From contig OZ018333.1 of assembly GCA_963969495.1 (NCBI GenBank), forward strand, positions 15,035,239 to 15,099,238: a stretch of 64,000 bases of DNA. Direction: 5' to 3'. Positions 54,570 to 63,765 of the stretch are shown piece after piece. The DNA is from Ceratothoa steindachneri. Lineage: Eukaryota; Arthropoda; Malacostraca; Isopoda; Cymothoidae. Made by a program: the position numbers and the translations under genes. The notes under the pieces are model-generated. The model did not search any database, was not told the DNA's origin, and saw nothing but the letters and a program-made list of their open reading frames with translations. The stretch's first letter is position 1. Every line of letters starts with the position of its first letter.

Positions 54570-55768
54570 CGAAGGTTCAAGGGGCGGGGTAAAGATGGCA
54601 ACTTATCATATGCCACAGTTGATTTGGGAGCATACAGGCATCTGTAGCCTTCTGATACAGGGGCTTGCTGTACTCAGCAGAGGTATCGCATGCAGATTTG
54701 AAGTCTATGGTAGGGCAAAGAGAGTACACCACTTTCGCAGTAAAGGCTGTTGACAGGAGAAGTACAGAAGGCTCCACTAGAAAGGCCAACTCTGAAGTTT
54801 CGAATGGGGTTCAGCATTTTAAGGGCTGAAGGGGAAGTCAATGAGTAAATTTGACAGCCATAATCCAATTTGGATTGGACGAGGGCTATGTATAATGTCC
54901 ACAATGTTTGTAGGTCGCTGCCCCACCACGTGTGTGAGAGGACTTTCAAAATGTCTAGAGCCTGCAGACAGCTTGATCGAAGTCAGCCTAGGTGTGGTAA
55001 CCAGGATAACTTTGGATCGAGAGTTACGCCAAGAAACCGAAACTCAGAGACAAACTCTATATCTTCGCCTTGTAGGGAGATAGATGGCGGAACAAGAACC
55101 CCTCTGCCTCGGTGGAAATACATTGCTTTGGTTTTGTTCTTAGTAAAGCGGAATCCCTTAAGTTGTGCTCTTTTGGATCGACCGCCAGTTGTAGCCGACG
55201 CGCTGCTGATGGAAGGCGAGGTGAGGAACAGTATGGTGCTAAAACATCGATGAATAGAGTTGCCAATACACCCTCTGGGAGAGACGAAATAATATCATTG
55301 ATAGCAATTATAAAACATAAGACACTTCAAACATTGCCGTGAGGAACTCCCTCCTCTTGGGGTTGCAGGTCAGAGTATGCGTACCTTGAAGGATCGAGAT
55401 GCTAAAAAAACTTTGAATAAGTGAAGGTAAAAGGCCTCTCAGCCCCCAGATGTATAGCTGCTTCAAGATGCCGTATTTCCATGTGTCGTAGGCTTTCTTA
55501 ATATCAAAAAATATGGCCAGGACTCGGTGCTTTAATGAGAAAGCTTTCTGGACCGATCCCTCAAAATGTACTACTAGGTCAAGGGTACTATGACCTTTGC
55601 GGAAGCCACATTGAAATGGAGAGAGAAGGTGATTGGTTTCTAGGAATCAGTTTAGGTGCTCCAACACCATTTTTTCCTGCAACTTACTCAAACAGCTGGT
55701 GAGAGCTATAGGGTGGTAGTGATCTGTGTCTGACCCGTCAATGCTTGGTTTGACAAAGGGAAGTAACA
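54570..55768 (-). pseudogene. I-2b reverse transcriptase remnant
   Basis: Minus strand: LLPFVKPSIDGSDTDHYHPI, ALTSCLSKLQEKMVLEHLN, SPFQCGFRKGHSTLDLVVHF, HRVLAIFFDIKKAYDTWKYG, a disrupted catalytic region near 55260 (LATLFIDVLAPYCSSP, Asp-Asp changed to IDV), and thumb LYIALVQSKLDYGCQIYSLT, FCTSPVNSLYCESGVL (54674-54949). Clear I-clade RT order; dead. Confidence 0.75.
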
Positions 55769-55821
55769 ACAAGGAAAAAAGGTACCCTAGGAGACCTTAC
55801 GGTCCATTCAAAGAGGGTACC
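55769..55821 (-). promoter_or_regulatory. CR1 3'-terminal two-tier stem-loop
   Basis: On the minus strand an outer stem GGTACCCT / AGGGTACC (plus-strand 55814-55821 and 55781-55788) encloses an inner stem GACC / GGTC (55801-55804 and 55793-55796) with loop GTAA, a GNRA tetraloop in RNA. A CTTTTTTCCTTGT tail follows. In LINEs with specific 3' recognition, such a terminal hairpin is bound by the RT to start copying. A 35-bp part of this region (55769-55803) recurs at 61055-61089. Confidence 0.75.
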
Positions 55822-55854
55822 ATTGGACTTGCAATCGAGCGGGCACAAGGCTGC

Positions 55855-58662
55855 TCAATTGTTTTGCGTCCCTAAACGGCCACTTTTCAAGACCTTGTCT
55901 AGTCTTGACTTGAACTGGTCAACAGATTCACTGTTGACAACTTCCACTGGAAGTGCGTTCCACTTACCGCAGATACTGTAGGTGAAAAAATTTCCACACA
56001 GATTGCGGTTGTAACGCTTCAGTTCAAGTTTGAAGCCGTGATTGCGCGTTCTGTTCTCACTCAGTGTGAAAATATCCCGGTAGTCAACATTGTCGAACCC
56101 TCGAAGTATTTTGAAAACTTCGATGAGCTGACCACGCAGTCTACGGGTTTCCAGCGAGAACAGATCTAATTCCCTTAGTCTATCCTCATAACTTTTATGT
56201 CGGATAGAGGGAATCAGCTTGGTTGCCCTGGCTTGTACGCGTTCCAATCTCGCGATGTCCTTTCGCAATGAAGGACTCCAAAATTGTACGGCATACTCCA
56301 GGTGCGGTCGGACAAGTGAGTTGTACAGGCACAGTACAATCTCCTGGTTCCGATAACCAAACTGGCGCTTAATATAGCCTAGCATCCTTTGGGCCTTTTT
56401 CTCCGCCTCAATGCACTGTTTCGAGAACTTGAGGTCACTAGTGATTGTTACACCCAAGTCCTTCTCAGTGTCACTCGATTCAAGAGCAGTGCCCTTAAGG
56501 ATATACTGAGATTGGGGGTTTCTGTGGCCGATATGCATCACTTTGCATTTGTCCACGTTAAAAGGCATTTGCCACGTGTCCGACCACTCCCCAATCTTCC
56601 CAAGATCTTCCTGCAGGCGGGCAGTATTTCCATCCTTTGCAACATTCATACCAAGCTTGGTATCATCGGCAAATTTGGAAATCTTGGCAACCATGTCACC
56701 GTCCATGTCGTTGACGTAGATGATGAATAGTAGTGGTCCCAGGACAGAACCTTGAGGCACCCCGCTAGTAACGGGCACCCACTCAGAAGACTGTCCATTT
56801 ACCACCACCCGTTGCCGTCTGCCACTTAGCCAGTTCTCGATCCAGCCGGCTACCTTTCCGTCTATGCCAAGCGCTCGCACTTTCCGGAGAAGGCGGCGGT
56901 GTGGTACCTTATCAAAGGCTTTCTGAAAGTCTAGGTAGACCACATCCACCGCCTTGTCCCGATCGTGCTCACTGAAAACGAAGTGGAAGAATTCCACAAG
57001 GTTCGTCAGGCATGACCGTTGCCTTCGGAAGCCGTGCTGGGAACTCCTCAGTAGCAGGTTTGACTCTAAATACGACGTCACTTTGTCCACCATGATGCTT
57101 TCCATGAGTTTACCGACTATCGAAGTCAGACTGATAGGTCGGTAGTTCGATGGTTGGTCTCGGTCTCCTTTCTTGAAGATAGGAGTCACCTCCGCCTCAC
57201 GCCAGTCTCTAGGAACGCATCCGGTCCGGATTGACATGTTAAAGATAGCGTACAGATGTCGTGATACTTCATCGCACACTTCCTTCAACACTTTAGGTAG
57301 AAACCCGTCCGGTCCAGGGGACTTATTCGTCTTTAGGTCAGCGATCTTTTTCTTTATTTCTCCTTCGGTGAAGTCCATTGCCTCCAGCTTTTTCCCCGAG
57401 TAGGAATCCGTCGGCTGGGGAATGGGACCACACTCTTCAGTAAACACTGAAGAGAAGTAGTCGTTGAGGAGGTTAGCATTTTCTGCATCTGAATGCTTTA
57501 ATGTCCCCTCCTCATTCCTCAAAGGGCCAATCGTTCGACGGATTGGTTTACGGCTGTTCACATATCCAAAAAACTCCTTGGGATTCTCTTTACAGAGTCT
57601 CGCCACTCGGAGTTCCTCAGACCGCTTAGCTGCCCTTATGCTGGACTTCACTCTCCTGGCTAGCCTCCGGTATTCGTCAAAGTCACCCGAGATCTTCGAT
57701 TGCCGGTACACATTTCTCTTCTCCCTAAGCAGTTGGCCGATTTCTCGATTAAACCACTTAGGTTGAACAGAAGACAGACGGGGGCATTTCAGAGGGATGA
57801 AACGCGATTGAAGACTCATGAATGTGGTTATGAAACTATTCCACGAGTCTTCAACGGCATCGCACACTTCTAGCCTGACGTCAGTCAGTCCAGCTCGAAG
57901 GCTTGCAAAGTCTGCTCTTCTCAAGTCAAGTTTCTTTGATTGACTGGCAACAGACCTTACCTTCGGGATCTTGACGCTAAATCTAACTAGCTGGTGATCA
58001 CTGCCACCGAGTTCTTCGCCTACAGAGATATCTTCAACGATATCATCCTCAGAGGTGAAGACCAAGTCGAGGATATTGTCTCCTCTCGTCGGTTCTCTGA
58101 CCCATTGAGTGAGGAACTCGTTGTTGGCGAACTCCAGGAGTAGTGCGCTCTCGCCACAGGCTGCTCTGGTTTCCCAGTCAACTTGGCTGTTGAAATCGCC
58201 CATAACGATGCACACTCTGCCTTGAACCAGCTCACCCAGCAGCTGGTACAGTTCCCTGTCCTTCTCAACAGGTTGGGAAGGGGGTCTGTAAAGCAGCAGG
58301 GTCCTGTATTTGGCAGGACCGATCTCTAGGTCAACGCCTAGGAGCTCGTGGTCGGATATAACGTTGGAGTTCGTAGATTTGATTGTATCCTTGACATACA
58401 ACATTACACCGCCACCCTCTCTGTCTGGCCTATCTTTGTGGAAGAGTTGGTAGCCAGGAACCGTGAATTCGCCTTCACAGTCTCGGTTTGAGGTTTTTAT
58501 CCACGATTCTGTTATGGCTACCATTTCGGGTTCTTCCGTCGCTACGAGGCCACGGAGCTCAGGAAACTTGTTCCTGATTGACCTCGCATTGAACAGAAGA
58601 ACTTTCAGGGAGTCCCCTAATGTAGGACTCCCTATACTCTTCCGTTTCCCGGCTTCTTGTTT
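55855..58662 (-). CDS. CR1 ORF2: endonuclease and reverse transcriptase
   Basis: The first ATG of the frame (58524) gives 889 residues, but the endonuclease begins upstream in the same open frame (SLKVLLFNARSIRNKFPELR), which overlaps the ORF1 end in the -1 frame, so the true start is uncertain. Domains: endonuclease (EMVAITESW, LLYRPPSQP, IVMGDFNSQVDWE, NILDLVFTSEDD, GGSDHQLVRF), linker, RT (NKSPGPDGFLPK, FKKGDRDQPSNYRPISLTS, SSQHGFRRQRSCLTNLVEF, VVYLDFQKAFDKVPHRRL, SGVPQGSVLGPLLFIIYVND, catalytic FADDTKLG, thumb WQMPFNVDKC), and a C-terminal basic region (LVRPHLEYAVQFWSP, QFKSRLDKVLKS). All catalytic residues are present. It nicks target DNA and copies its RNA. No RNase H, as usual for CR1. 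Confidence 0.93.
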   Translation of the reverse strand, partial: KQEAGKRKSIGSPTLGDSLKVLLFNARSIRNKFPELRGLVATEEPEMVAITESWIKTSNRDCEGEFTVPGYQLFHKDRPDREGGGVMLYVKDTIKSTNSNVISDHELLGVDLEIGPAKYRTLLLYRPPSQPVEKDRELYQLLGELVQGRVCIVMGDFNSQVDWETRAACGESALLLEFANNEFLTQWVREPTRGDNILDLVFTSEDDIVEDISVGEELGGSDHQLVRFSVKIPKVRSVASQSKKLDLRRADFASLRAGLTDVRLEVCDAVEDSWNSFITTFMSLQSRFIPLKCPRLSSVQPKWFNREIGQLLREKRNVYRQSKISGDFDEYRRLARRVKSSIRAAKRSEELRVARLCKENPKEFFGYVNSRKPIRRTIGPLRNEEGTLKHSDAENANLLNDYFSSVFTEECGPIPQPTDSYSGKKLEAMDFTEGEIKKKIADLKTNKSPGPDGFLPKVLKEVCDEVSRHLYAIFNMSIRTGCVPRDWREAEVTPIFKKGDRDQPSNYRPISLTSIVGKLMESIMVDKVTSYLESNLLLRSSQHGFRRQRSCLTNLVEFFHFVFSEHDRDKAVDVVYLDFQKAFDKVPHRRLLRKVRALGIDGKVAGWIENWLSGRRQRVVVNGQSSEWVPVTSGVPQGSVLGPLLFIIYVNDMDGDMVAKISKFADDTKLGMNVAKDGNTARLQEDLGKIGEWSDTWQMPFNVDKCKVMHIGHRNPQSQYILKGTALESSDTEKDLGVTITSDLKFSKQCIEAEKKAQRMLGYIKRQFGYRNQEIVLCLYNSLVRPHLEYAVQFWSPSLRKDIARLERVQARATKLIPSIRHKSYEDRLRELDLFSLETRRLRGQLIEVFKILRGFDNVDYRDIFTLSENRTRNHGFKLELKRYNRNLCGNFFTYSICGKWNALPVEVVNSESVDQFKSRLDKVLKSGRLGTQNN

Positions 58663-59876
58663 GTCGTGGTGGCACCATTTTTGACAACCTCCGAGAAGGT
58701 TGTTTGGGGAGTGACTCGGGCGTACTGGCGTACGTCCGCCTTCCCAATGGGCCGGACACTCCTTTGGGTGCGCTCGACGACATCCTGGATGAGGTTGGCT
58801 AGGAACGCCTTGCCCTTAAAGGAGAGGTGCACCCCGTCCCTTTGGTAGAGGTCTTTTCTACCATAGAACACGGCGTACGGGTCCACAAAAAAGACACCCT
58901 CAGCTGTACAGAGGTCTGCAAGGCGCCTGTTTAGCGACATGTTCCTCAAGTGGGCAGTCCGGCTTGGACCCCACCTCGGGAGCATCCCCACCACGACGCG
59001 TCTGCGGGTTTTCAGTCCACAGTCGTCGACAGCGCCCATAACTGTCCTCATAATTTCACCTGTAGGGCCTACCCTATCTCCTCTGAGGTAGAGGTCGTTG
59101 CCACTTACCATAAGGGCAACGACTGAAGTCTCTGAAATCTGAGACTTCTCGGCCTCAGCTCTTACCTGCTTATTCCCACAACCTGGGATGCAGCTCACCT
59201 TAACGCTTGTGCGAAGGCGGGCCGCTAGCAGGGGCTTCAGACCCCGCGCTTGAGAATCACCAATAAGGGTGACTCTTGCACATTTGACGGCGGACTTAGT
59301 CTTTCCTTTCGGAGGCGACTTGCCGCTTTCCTCTTGTATCTCTAATTTTTTTTTCTTCTTATTCTTCCTCTTATTCTTCTTCTTGACTTCCTTTGCTATC
59401 TCTTCGTTTGTTTTCCGTTTCTCTTCTTCTGCTTCTACTTTCTCTTCTTCTGTTTCCAGTTTCTTTTCTTCTCTTTCTACTTTCTCTTCTTCTCCTTTTA
59501 CTTTCTCTTCTTCTCTTTCTACTTTCTCTTCTTCTATTTCTACTTTCTCTTCTTTCTTCTTTCTTTTCTTCTTTTTGGCTCGTTGAGGAAGCCCTTCAGC
59601 AGAAGAAATCGGCTGTTGGACGTCGAGAGCCTTCTCGCCTGAGCATCTGCATCTCTCTGTTTTTAAGAGTTGAACTTCCCTTTTAAGGAGGGAGTTCTCC
59701 TCTCTCAGTTGAGTGATGCTCTCGCCCAGGCGCTTCTCGAGTTCGCAGAAGTCACAGACACTGACGCCATCTGTGAGTTCCTTGCAACTCCTTCCCCCGA
59801 AGTCTTCACTCCATCTATAGACTTTGCATATTTTGCAGGTTAGCTTTCGAAACGGAGGACCATTCTTCTTCGCCAT
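58632..59876 (-). CDS. CR1 ORF1: Cys-rich N-terminus, charged helix and SGNH hydrolase
   Basis: Start chosen at 59876 (AACATGGCG, good context); an in-frame ATG also lies at 59903. Numbering from 59903: Cys-rich motif CKIC...RSC...CDFC (23-53), leucine-rich coiled coil (55-82), basic stretch, a heptad-periodic Glu/Lys helix (about 119-172), a second Lys-rich stretch, then the SGNH hydrolase: GDSQ (215-218), GCGNKQV (241-247), GND (268-270), DGVH (356-359). SGNH or esterase ORF1s are known from CR1-clade LINEs; the role in retrotransposition is unclear. The ORF is intact and ends TAG within the ORF2 frame. Confidence 0.92.
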   Translation of the reverse strand: MAKKNGPPFRKLTCKICKVYRWSEDFGGRSCKELTDGVSVCDFCELEKRLGESITQLREENSLLKREVQLLKTERCRCSGEKALDVQQPISSAEGLPQRAKKKKRKKKEEKVEIEEEKVEREEEKVKGEEEKVEREEKKLETEEEKVEAEEEKRKTNEEIAKEVKKKNKRKNKKKKKLEIQEESGKSPPKGKTKSAVKCARVTLIGDSQARGLKPLLAARLRTSVKVSCIPGCGNKQVRAEAEKSQISETSVVALMVSGNDLYLRGDRVGPTGEIMRTVMGAVDDCGLKTRRRVVVGMLPRWGPSRTAHLRNMSLNRRLADLCTAEGVFFVDPYAVFYGRKDLYQRDGVHLSFKGKAFLANLIQDVVERTQRSVRPIGKADVRQYARVTPQTTFSEVVKNGATTTNKKPGNGRV

Positions 59877-60810
59877 GTTACAAAAATCTCGGACCATACG
59901 CATTAAAAAAGGGGTTTTTGGTTGTGATTTTCTCTCGCACTAATCACATCCGCCTATTTCCAGGAGGTTTTCGGTCGTTCGGCGAACAGAAACCCTTTGA
60001 TCAAGCACACCAACCCTAAGGTCTCCCCTGGGCCGGACGTCCCCAATCGTGCCGCAGCTCCCAACTGAGCAGCACGAGAGCCCCAGTGAACTGGTTCTCT
60101 GATTTTTCGACAGGGGTGCTTGAGGTGTAACTGTCTTCCTACTAAGCCCTACTAATCAACTAAAAACGGCCAGACTTGAGGCAAATAGTAAAGCTAAGTG
60201 CCCACGACTTCATCCGAGATCTTTAGCTGATCTGGCAACCAGCAAGGCACAAAAGCTCTCTCTCCAAAGATCAGTTGAGCCTTTATTCACCAAGTAGCGG
60301 TCACAGGGAGCTGGTCAGGCAATTACACGTTAGGAGAAAGCTTTTAAGGGGTACCTAGCATTTCTCCATTAATCGTACCCCAAACGCCTAAGATTCCTTC
60401 AATCTCAGTCTCTTGTAACCTATGAGTGCTCCAAGGCATTATTTAAAGAGGTTCCAAAGCCTCTCTTCTCACGCGGCATAAGGGAGCTGGTGAGGCCCTT
60501 ATTAATAAACAACTTATGTGTAATAGAGATGAAGGTTTTTTTTTGTTATTGGATTTTTGTTTTGATTTTTTGACAGTTGAAGAGAGTTGGTGAAACTTAG
60601 TACTAACAGAATCGAAGAGATTGGTAGGTGGATGCAAGGAGACGCATCAAAGAAGTGGTAGAGAAGTTTGACAACCATTAGTCTGCATCCTACTACAGCT
60701 ACCTTACTGGCATGGGTGACCCTACCGGACTAAAAGTCCCCCAGCTTAGCTAGCTTAACTCAGGCAGATCACGCAAGCTCTCTCACCGACGACAAGGTGG
60801 TTGTGTTGAG
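59877..60810 (-). promoter_or_regulatory. CR1 5' UTR
   Basis: About 930 bp between the ORF1 start and the I-2b junction, without a long ORF (the frame 60443-60637 has no family signature). It is GC-richer near 60000-60110. It should hold the internal promoter of the element. The 5' boundary (about 60810) is inferred from where I-2b coding similarity stops (FYPSS). Confidence 0.55.
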
Positions 60811-61640
60811 ATGAGGGGTAAAAACCCTTCACCCATATAAGGTTGTACAAATCAAGTAAGAAGAGAGTAGAGTGTGGATATAGGTGCCAAATCATATTGA
60901 AATGGATCTCGTCAATGCCAGGGGAAGTATATGGAAGGTTAAATTTTGTTGTGAAGTTGAGAGAATGAGATTCTTCCTTTGATTTGTAGGATTGAAAAGC
61001 CTTATCATAACGCCTGACACTGCTGACAGGGAGGAAATGGTCAGCAAAAGCATTACAAGGAAAGAAAGTACCCTAGGAGACCTTACGGTCATTCTCCAAG
61101 GAACCGTCTAAGTTAAGTGTGGGAGTATGATGATCAGCATAACAGCCCCTGATCTTATTAATCCTCTTCCAGATCTTAGCAGTAGGTATTATAGAGGAAA
61201 TTGATGAAACATAACAGCACCATGAATTTTGGCGAGCCTGATGAAGGGTTCTTTGGTGAATTCCACAAGCTCGGTTTCGGTCGACCTTGTTGCACAAAGT
61301 TGGGTTCTTTCGGAATTGGGCATTGGCTAACTTGTAATTTTTGATAGCTGTTGCACACGTTGAGGTCCACGAGGGCACGGTTGAGCGGCCCATGGCGGGT
61401 CGCCTCCATGGGATGGTCTATGTTGCTGCATTGTAGATAGTCGCTGTAAAGTATTCTACTGCCACGTTCACTCCATTGAAGGTCCCTAAAGATGCACTTG
61501 TGAAGGATGCCTCTTGGAAACCTTCCCAATCTGCATGACCTAAGTTCCACTTAAGGGGCATGGTTGTATGAGTGCTAACTTGAAGAGCCGACAAGACAAT
61601 AGGGAAGTGGTCACTCCCATGGAGATCATCAAGAATTGAC
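60811..61640 (-). pseudogene. I-2b ORF2 linker between endonuclease and RT
   Basis: Minus strand: HTTMPLKWNL-like start, AIKNYKLANAQFRKNPTLCN, LHQARQNSWCCYVSSISSII, PTAKIWKRINKIRGCYADHH and TPTLNLDGSLEN, then a 36-nt insertion with a stop, then NAFADHFLPVSSVRRYDKAF, PGIDEIHFNMIWHLYPHS and LFLLDLYNLIW. The blocks parallel I-1A (VWKRVKRIRGKFSQD, ESFATAFSAFSSRD, LLDLFNRIWVEG). Frameshifted. Confidence 0.75.
61055..61089 (-). repeat. 35-bp copy of the CR1 3' tail inside the I-2b linker
   Basis: 33 of 35 positions equal 55769-55803. In the I-2b frame it forms a 36-nt in-frame excess (RKVS, stop, GTFFPC) relative to I-2a. It contains the inner GTAA hairpin and the T-rich tail but not the 5' arm of the outer stem. 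Confidence 0.8.
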
Positions 61641-61649
61641 TATTGAAAT

Positions 61650-62220
61650 TCTGTTTAGCAATCTGGAGAACAAACAGACAGGTCAAGACAGCTAAAAAAG
61701 TCTGTCGGGACATGATAAGAGGTAAAATCGCCAGTATTTAAAACACAAAGAAAGTCAGATAATAAAAGAGACTCTAAAACACTGCCTTTGGCATTTCGAG
61801 TGATGTCACCCCAGTATGGGTGACAGGCGTTAAAATCTCCTAGTAATAAGAATGGGGATGGCAACTGGTCTATAAGTTCTAAAAGGTCGGGTCTTGACAA
61901 TGATAAACAACGGTGTAGGTAAATAGAGCAAACGGTAAAAAGCTTAGTAAGAAAAACCCTCATAGCAACAGCTTGGAGGGTAGTATGTAGGGTGATGGGA
62001 GAAACATGGTGCGATGAAGATACCATGATTGACACCCCCCATGAGAGGAGCTTCCAGCAAGAGCAATAGAATTGAAAGTAAGAAATCCGGGTACCGGTGG
62101 AAAGGGCTGTATACCCAGTTTATTCTCCTGAAGACAAATAACAGCGGGGTGGATAGTCATCAAAAGAATTTTCAGTTCTTGCCACTTTGGAAGAATGCCT
62201 TGGCAATTCCATTGTAAAAT
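61650..62220 (-). pseudogene. I-2b endonuclease
   Basis: Two frames. 61960-62217: YILQWNCQGILPKWQELKIL, MTIHPAVICLQENKLGIQPF, PGFLTFNSIALAGSSSHGGC. 61655-62035: LHTTLQAVAMRVFLTKLFTV, CSIYLHRCLSLSRPDLLELI, PFLLLGDFNACHPYWGDITR (intact GDFN), GDFTSYHVPTDFFSCLDLSV. The SDH motif near 61610 reads DDLHGSDH-like on the minus strand. A frameshift near 62030 separates the halves. Confidence 0.8.
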
Positions 62221-62229
62221 GTAAGATAT

Positions 62230-63765
62230 TATGTGTGACGATTAGATACCAGTGTGGATATCTTTTTCTCTTTTGAGGCCGATATTGTATTTGAGGTTCG
62301 TCCCAAAGAGCTTGGTAGACGGAGAGCTGATTTTGAGGAGCCTGCTTTTGCAGGGGAAGAAATCCTAGAGGGAGCAGTAACTGGGGCTCTTTTAGTGGGT
62401 TTTAGAGAACTGACCGAGGCCCTTGATTGTAATTCGGGCTCATATCCTGGTGGAAAAGGAAGATCAAGAAGGTATTTTCAGCCGGTAGATCCGGACTCAT
62501 TGGTCGACGGTATTTTTGGTGTCTGAAGAGTTTGTCCAACTGCCACAACTGGTGATGTTGGAGTATCAACTGTTTCCATCGGATCATGGGTTGAAGGGTG
62601 AGCAGAACGAACAGGTGATCTGAGCGAGGTGTGTGGATCAGGATGGGGCCTAAGTCCTGTGAAGGGCGGGACGGACTTAAGGGCATAGAATGTTCAGCCA
62701 TAGGGAAGGAGTTCATTGAAGAATCCCGGGGCTCGGCCGAGTCAGCTCCAGAGGCTACCCACTTATTGGTGGTCGATGACCCAGGTGAGGAATCCTTCCT
62801 CTTACCACTGGGCTTTTGGTCTCAGGGCCAGGAGGATGAACTTTCACTGGTCGATGTTGAGGATTCTTTCAAAAAGTGTCTGATGTCTTCAAGTGTCTCA
62901 CCCTGAGCATCTCTCCCAGCTAGAGCTGCTGGAGAAAGGAGGACTACATTGGGTATCTCAGTGTGAGAGCGATGCTTCAACTGCATATTCTGAATGTTTC
63001 TGATGCTGCGAGTAGATGTAGGATGAAGTGCTTCAGGCTCGCTTATATCTAGACATAGGGAGTCGCGCAAAGTGAGCACCTCCTTTTCATATAAAAATAT
63101 AAAGCAGAGTTTTGACACAGCACTGTGGGTACCTCCACAGTTGGCACAGTGGTGTGTTTTGGTGCATTCGGGGCCATGGTAGTCAGAGCTACAATTCATG
63201 CATGAGAGAGGGTGCCAACATGTCTAAATTGATTGCAATTGAAGCAGCGTCTGGGTAGTTCGATGTAGGGACTTACTGGGACACGAAGGTACCCAGCTTT
63301 AATATACTGTGGCAGTTCTTGTTGTTCAAATGTTAAAATCAGTGTGGCGGTTGGGACTCTAGTGGAGCCTAATGTTTTAGTTACCCTGTGTACATGTGTG
63401 ACACATTGGGTACTAAGCTTACTCTGAAGGCGGGTGGGGTCATAGTACTTTAGTTTGTTTGAACAGACGAAACCTTTGACAAAATTCAGACGCGGATGGG
63501 GTGAGACAGTTATTGAAATTTCAGCTATCGAGGATAGATTTCGCACAAGCTTGTGTTGAGAGTGGGATAACACCTTGACTATGACATCACCACTACCTCT
63601 TGACTATATCCGGCAGGGTTCATTACAGCAGGACTCAAAAGATTCATTGACGTCAAACACAACGACTTTTGCAAGTGGGGTGTCGGATGGTAAATTCATG
63701 ACAAGAAAGTGAGGATAATCTAGATCTGGGTCTACTTCATTGAAATAGGGGTCCAACAAGCTAGC
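62230..63765 (-). pseudogene. I-2b ORF1, zinc-knuckle protein
   Basis: Start MASLLDPYFNEVDPDLDYPH at 63765, with FLVMNLPSDTPLAK. Frame 63196-63573 has MLSHSQHKLVRNLSSIAEIS, RLNFVKGFVCSNKLKYYDPT, TLILTFEQQELPQYIKAGYL and the first knuckle RRCFNCNQFRHVGTLSH. The next frame (62822-63199) has CTKTHHCANCGGTHSAVSKL, then a Ser-rich tail to 62402. Similar layout to I-2a and I-1 ORF1. Stops near 63605 and 63190 disable it. Confidence 0.78.

Larger units (their letters stand above)
55769..60810 (-). mobile_element. CR1-clade LINE, copy E, apparently full length with both ORFs open
   Basis: A 5' UTR of about 0.9 kb (59880-60810), ORF1 with an SGNH hydrolase (58632-59876), ORF2 with endonuclease and RT (from an overlapping frame to 55855), and a very short 3' UTR ending in a compact stem-loop and a T-rich tail (55769-55854). 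No stop or frameshift interrupts either ORF, in contrast with every other element in the window. It is inserted in the I-2b ORF2 between linker and RT. No clear target duplication was found, and about 15 nt of I-2b seems missing. Candidate active or very young copy. Confidence 0.88.

Noticed and set aside
59269..59686. Plus-strand Ser/Phe/Leu-rich frames opposite the CR1 ORF1
   Set aside because: Antisense of the Glu/Lys repeat helix of ORF1; no independent support.
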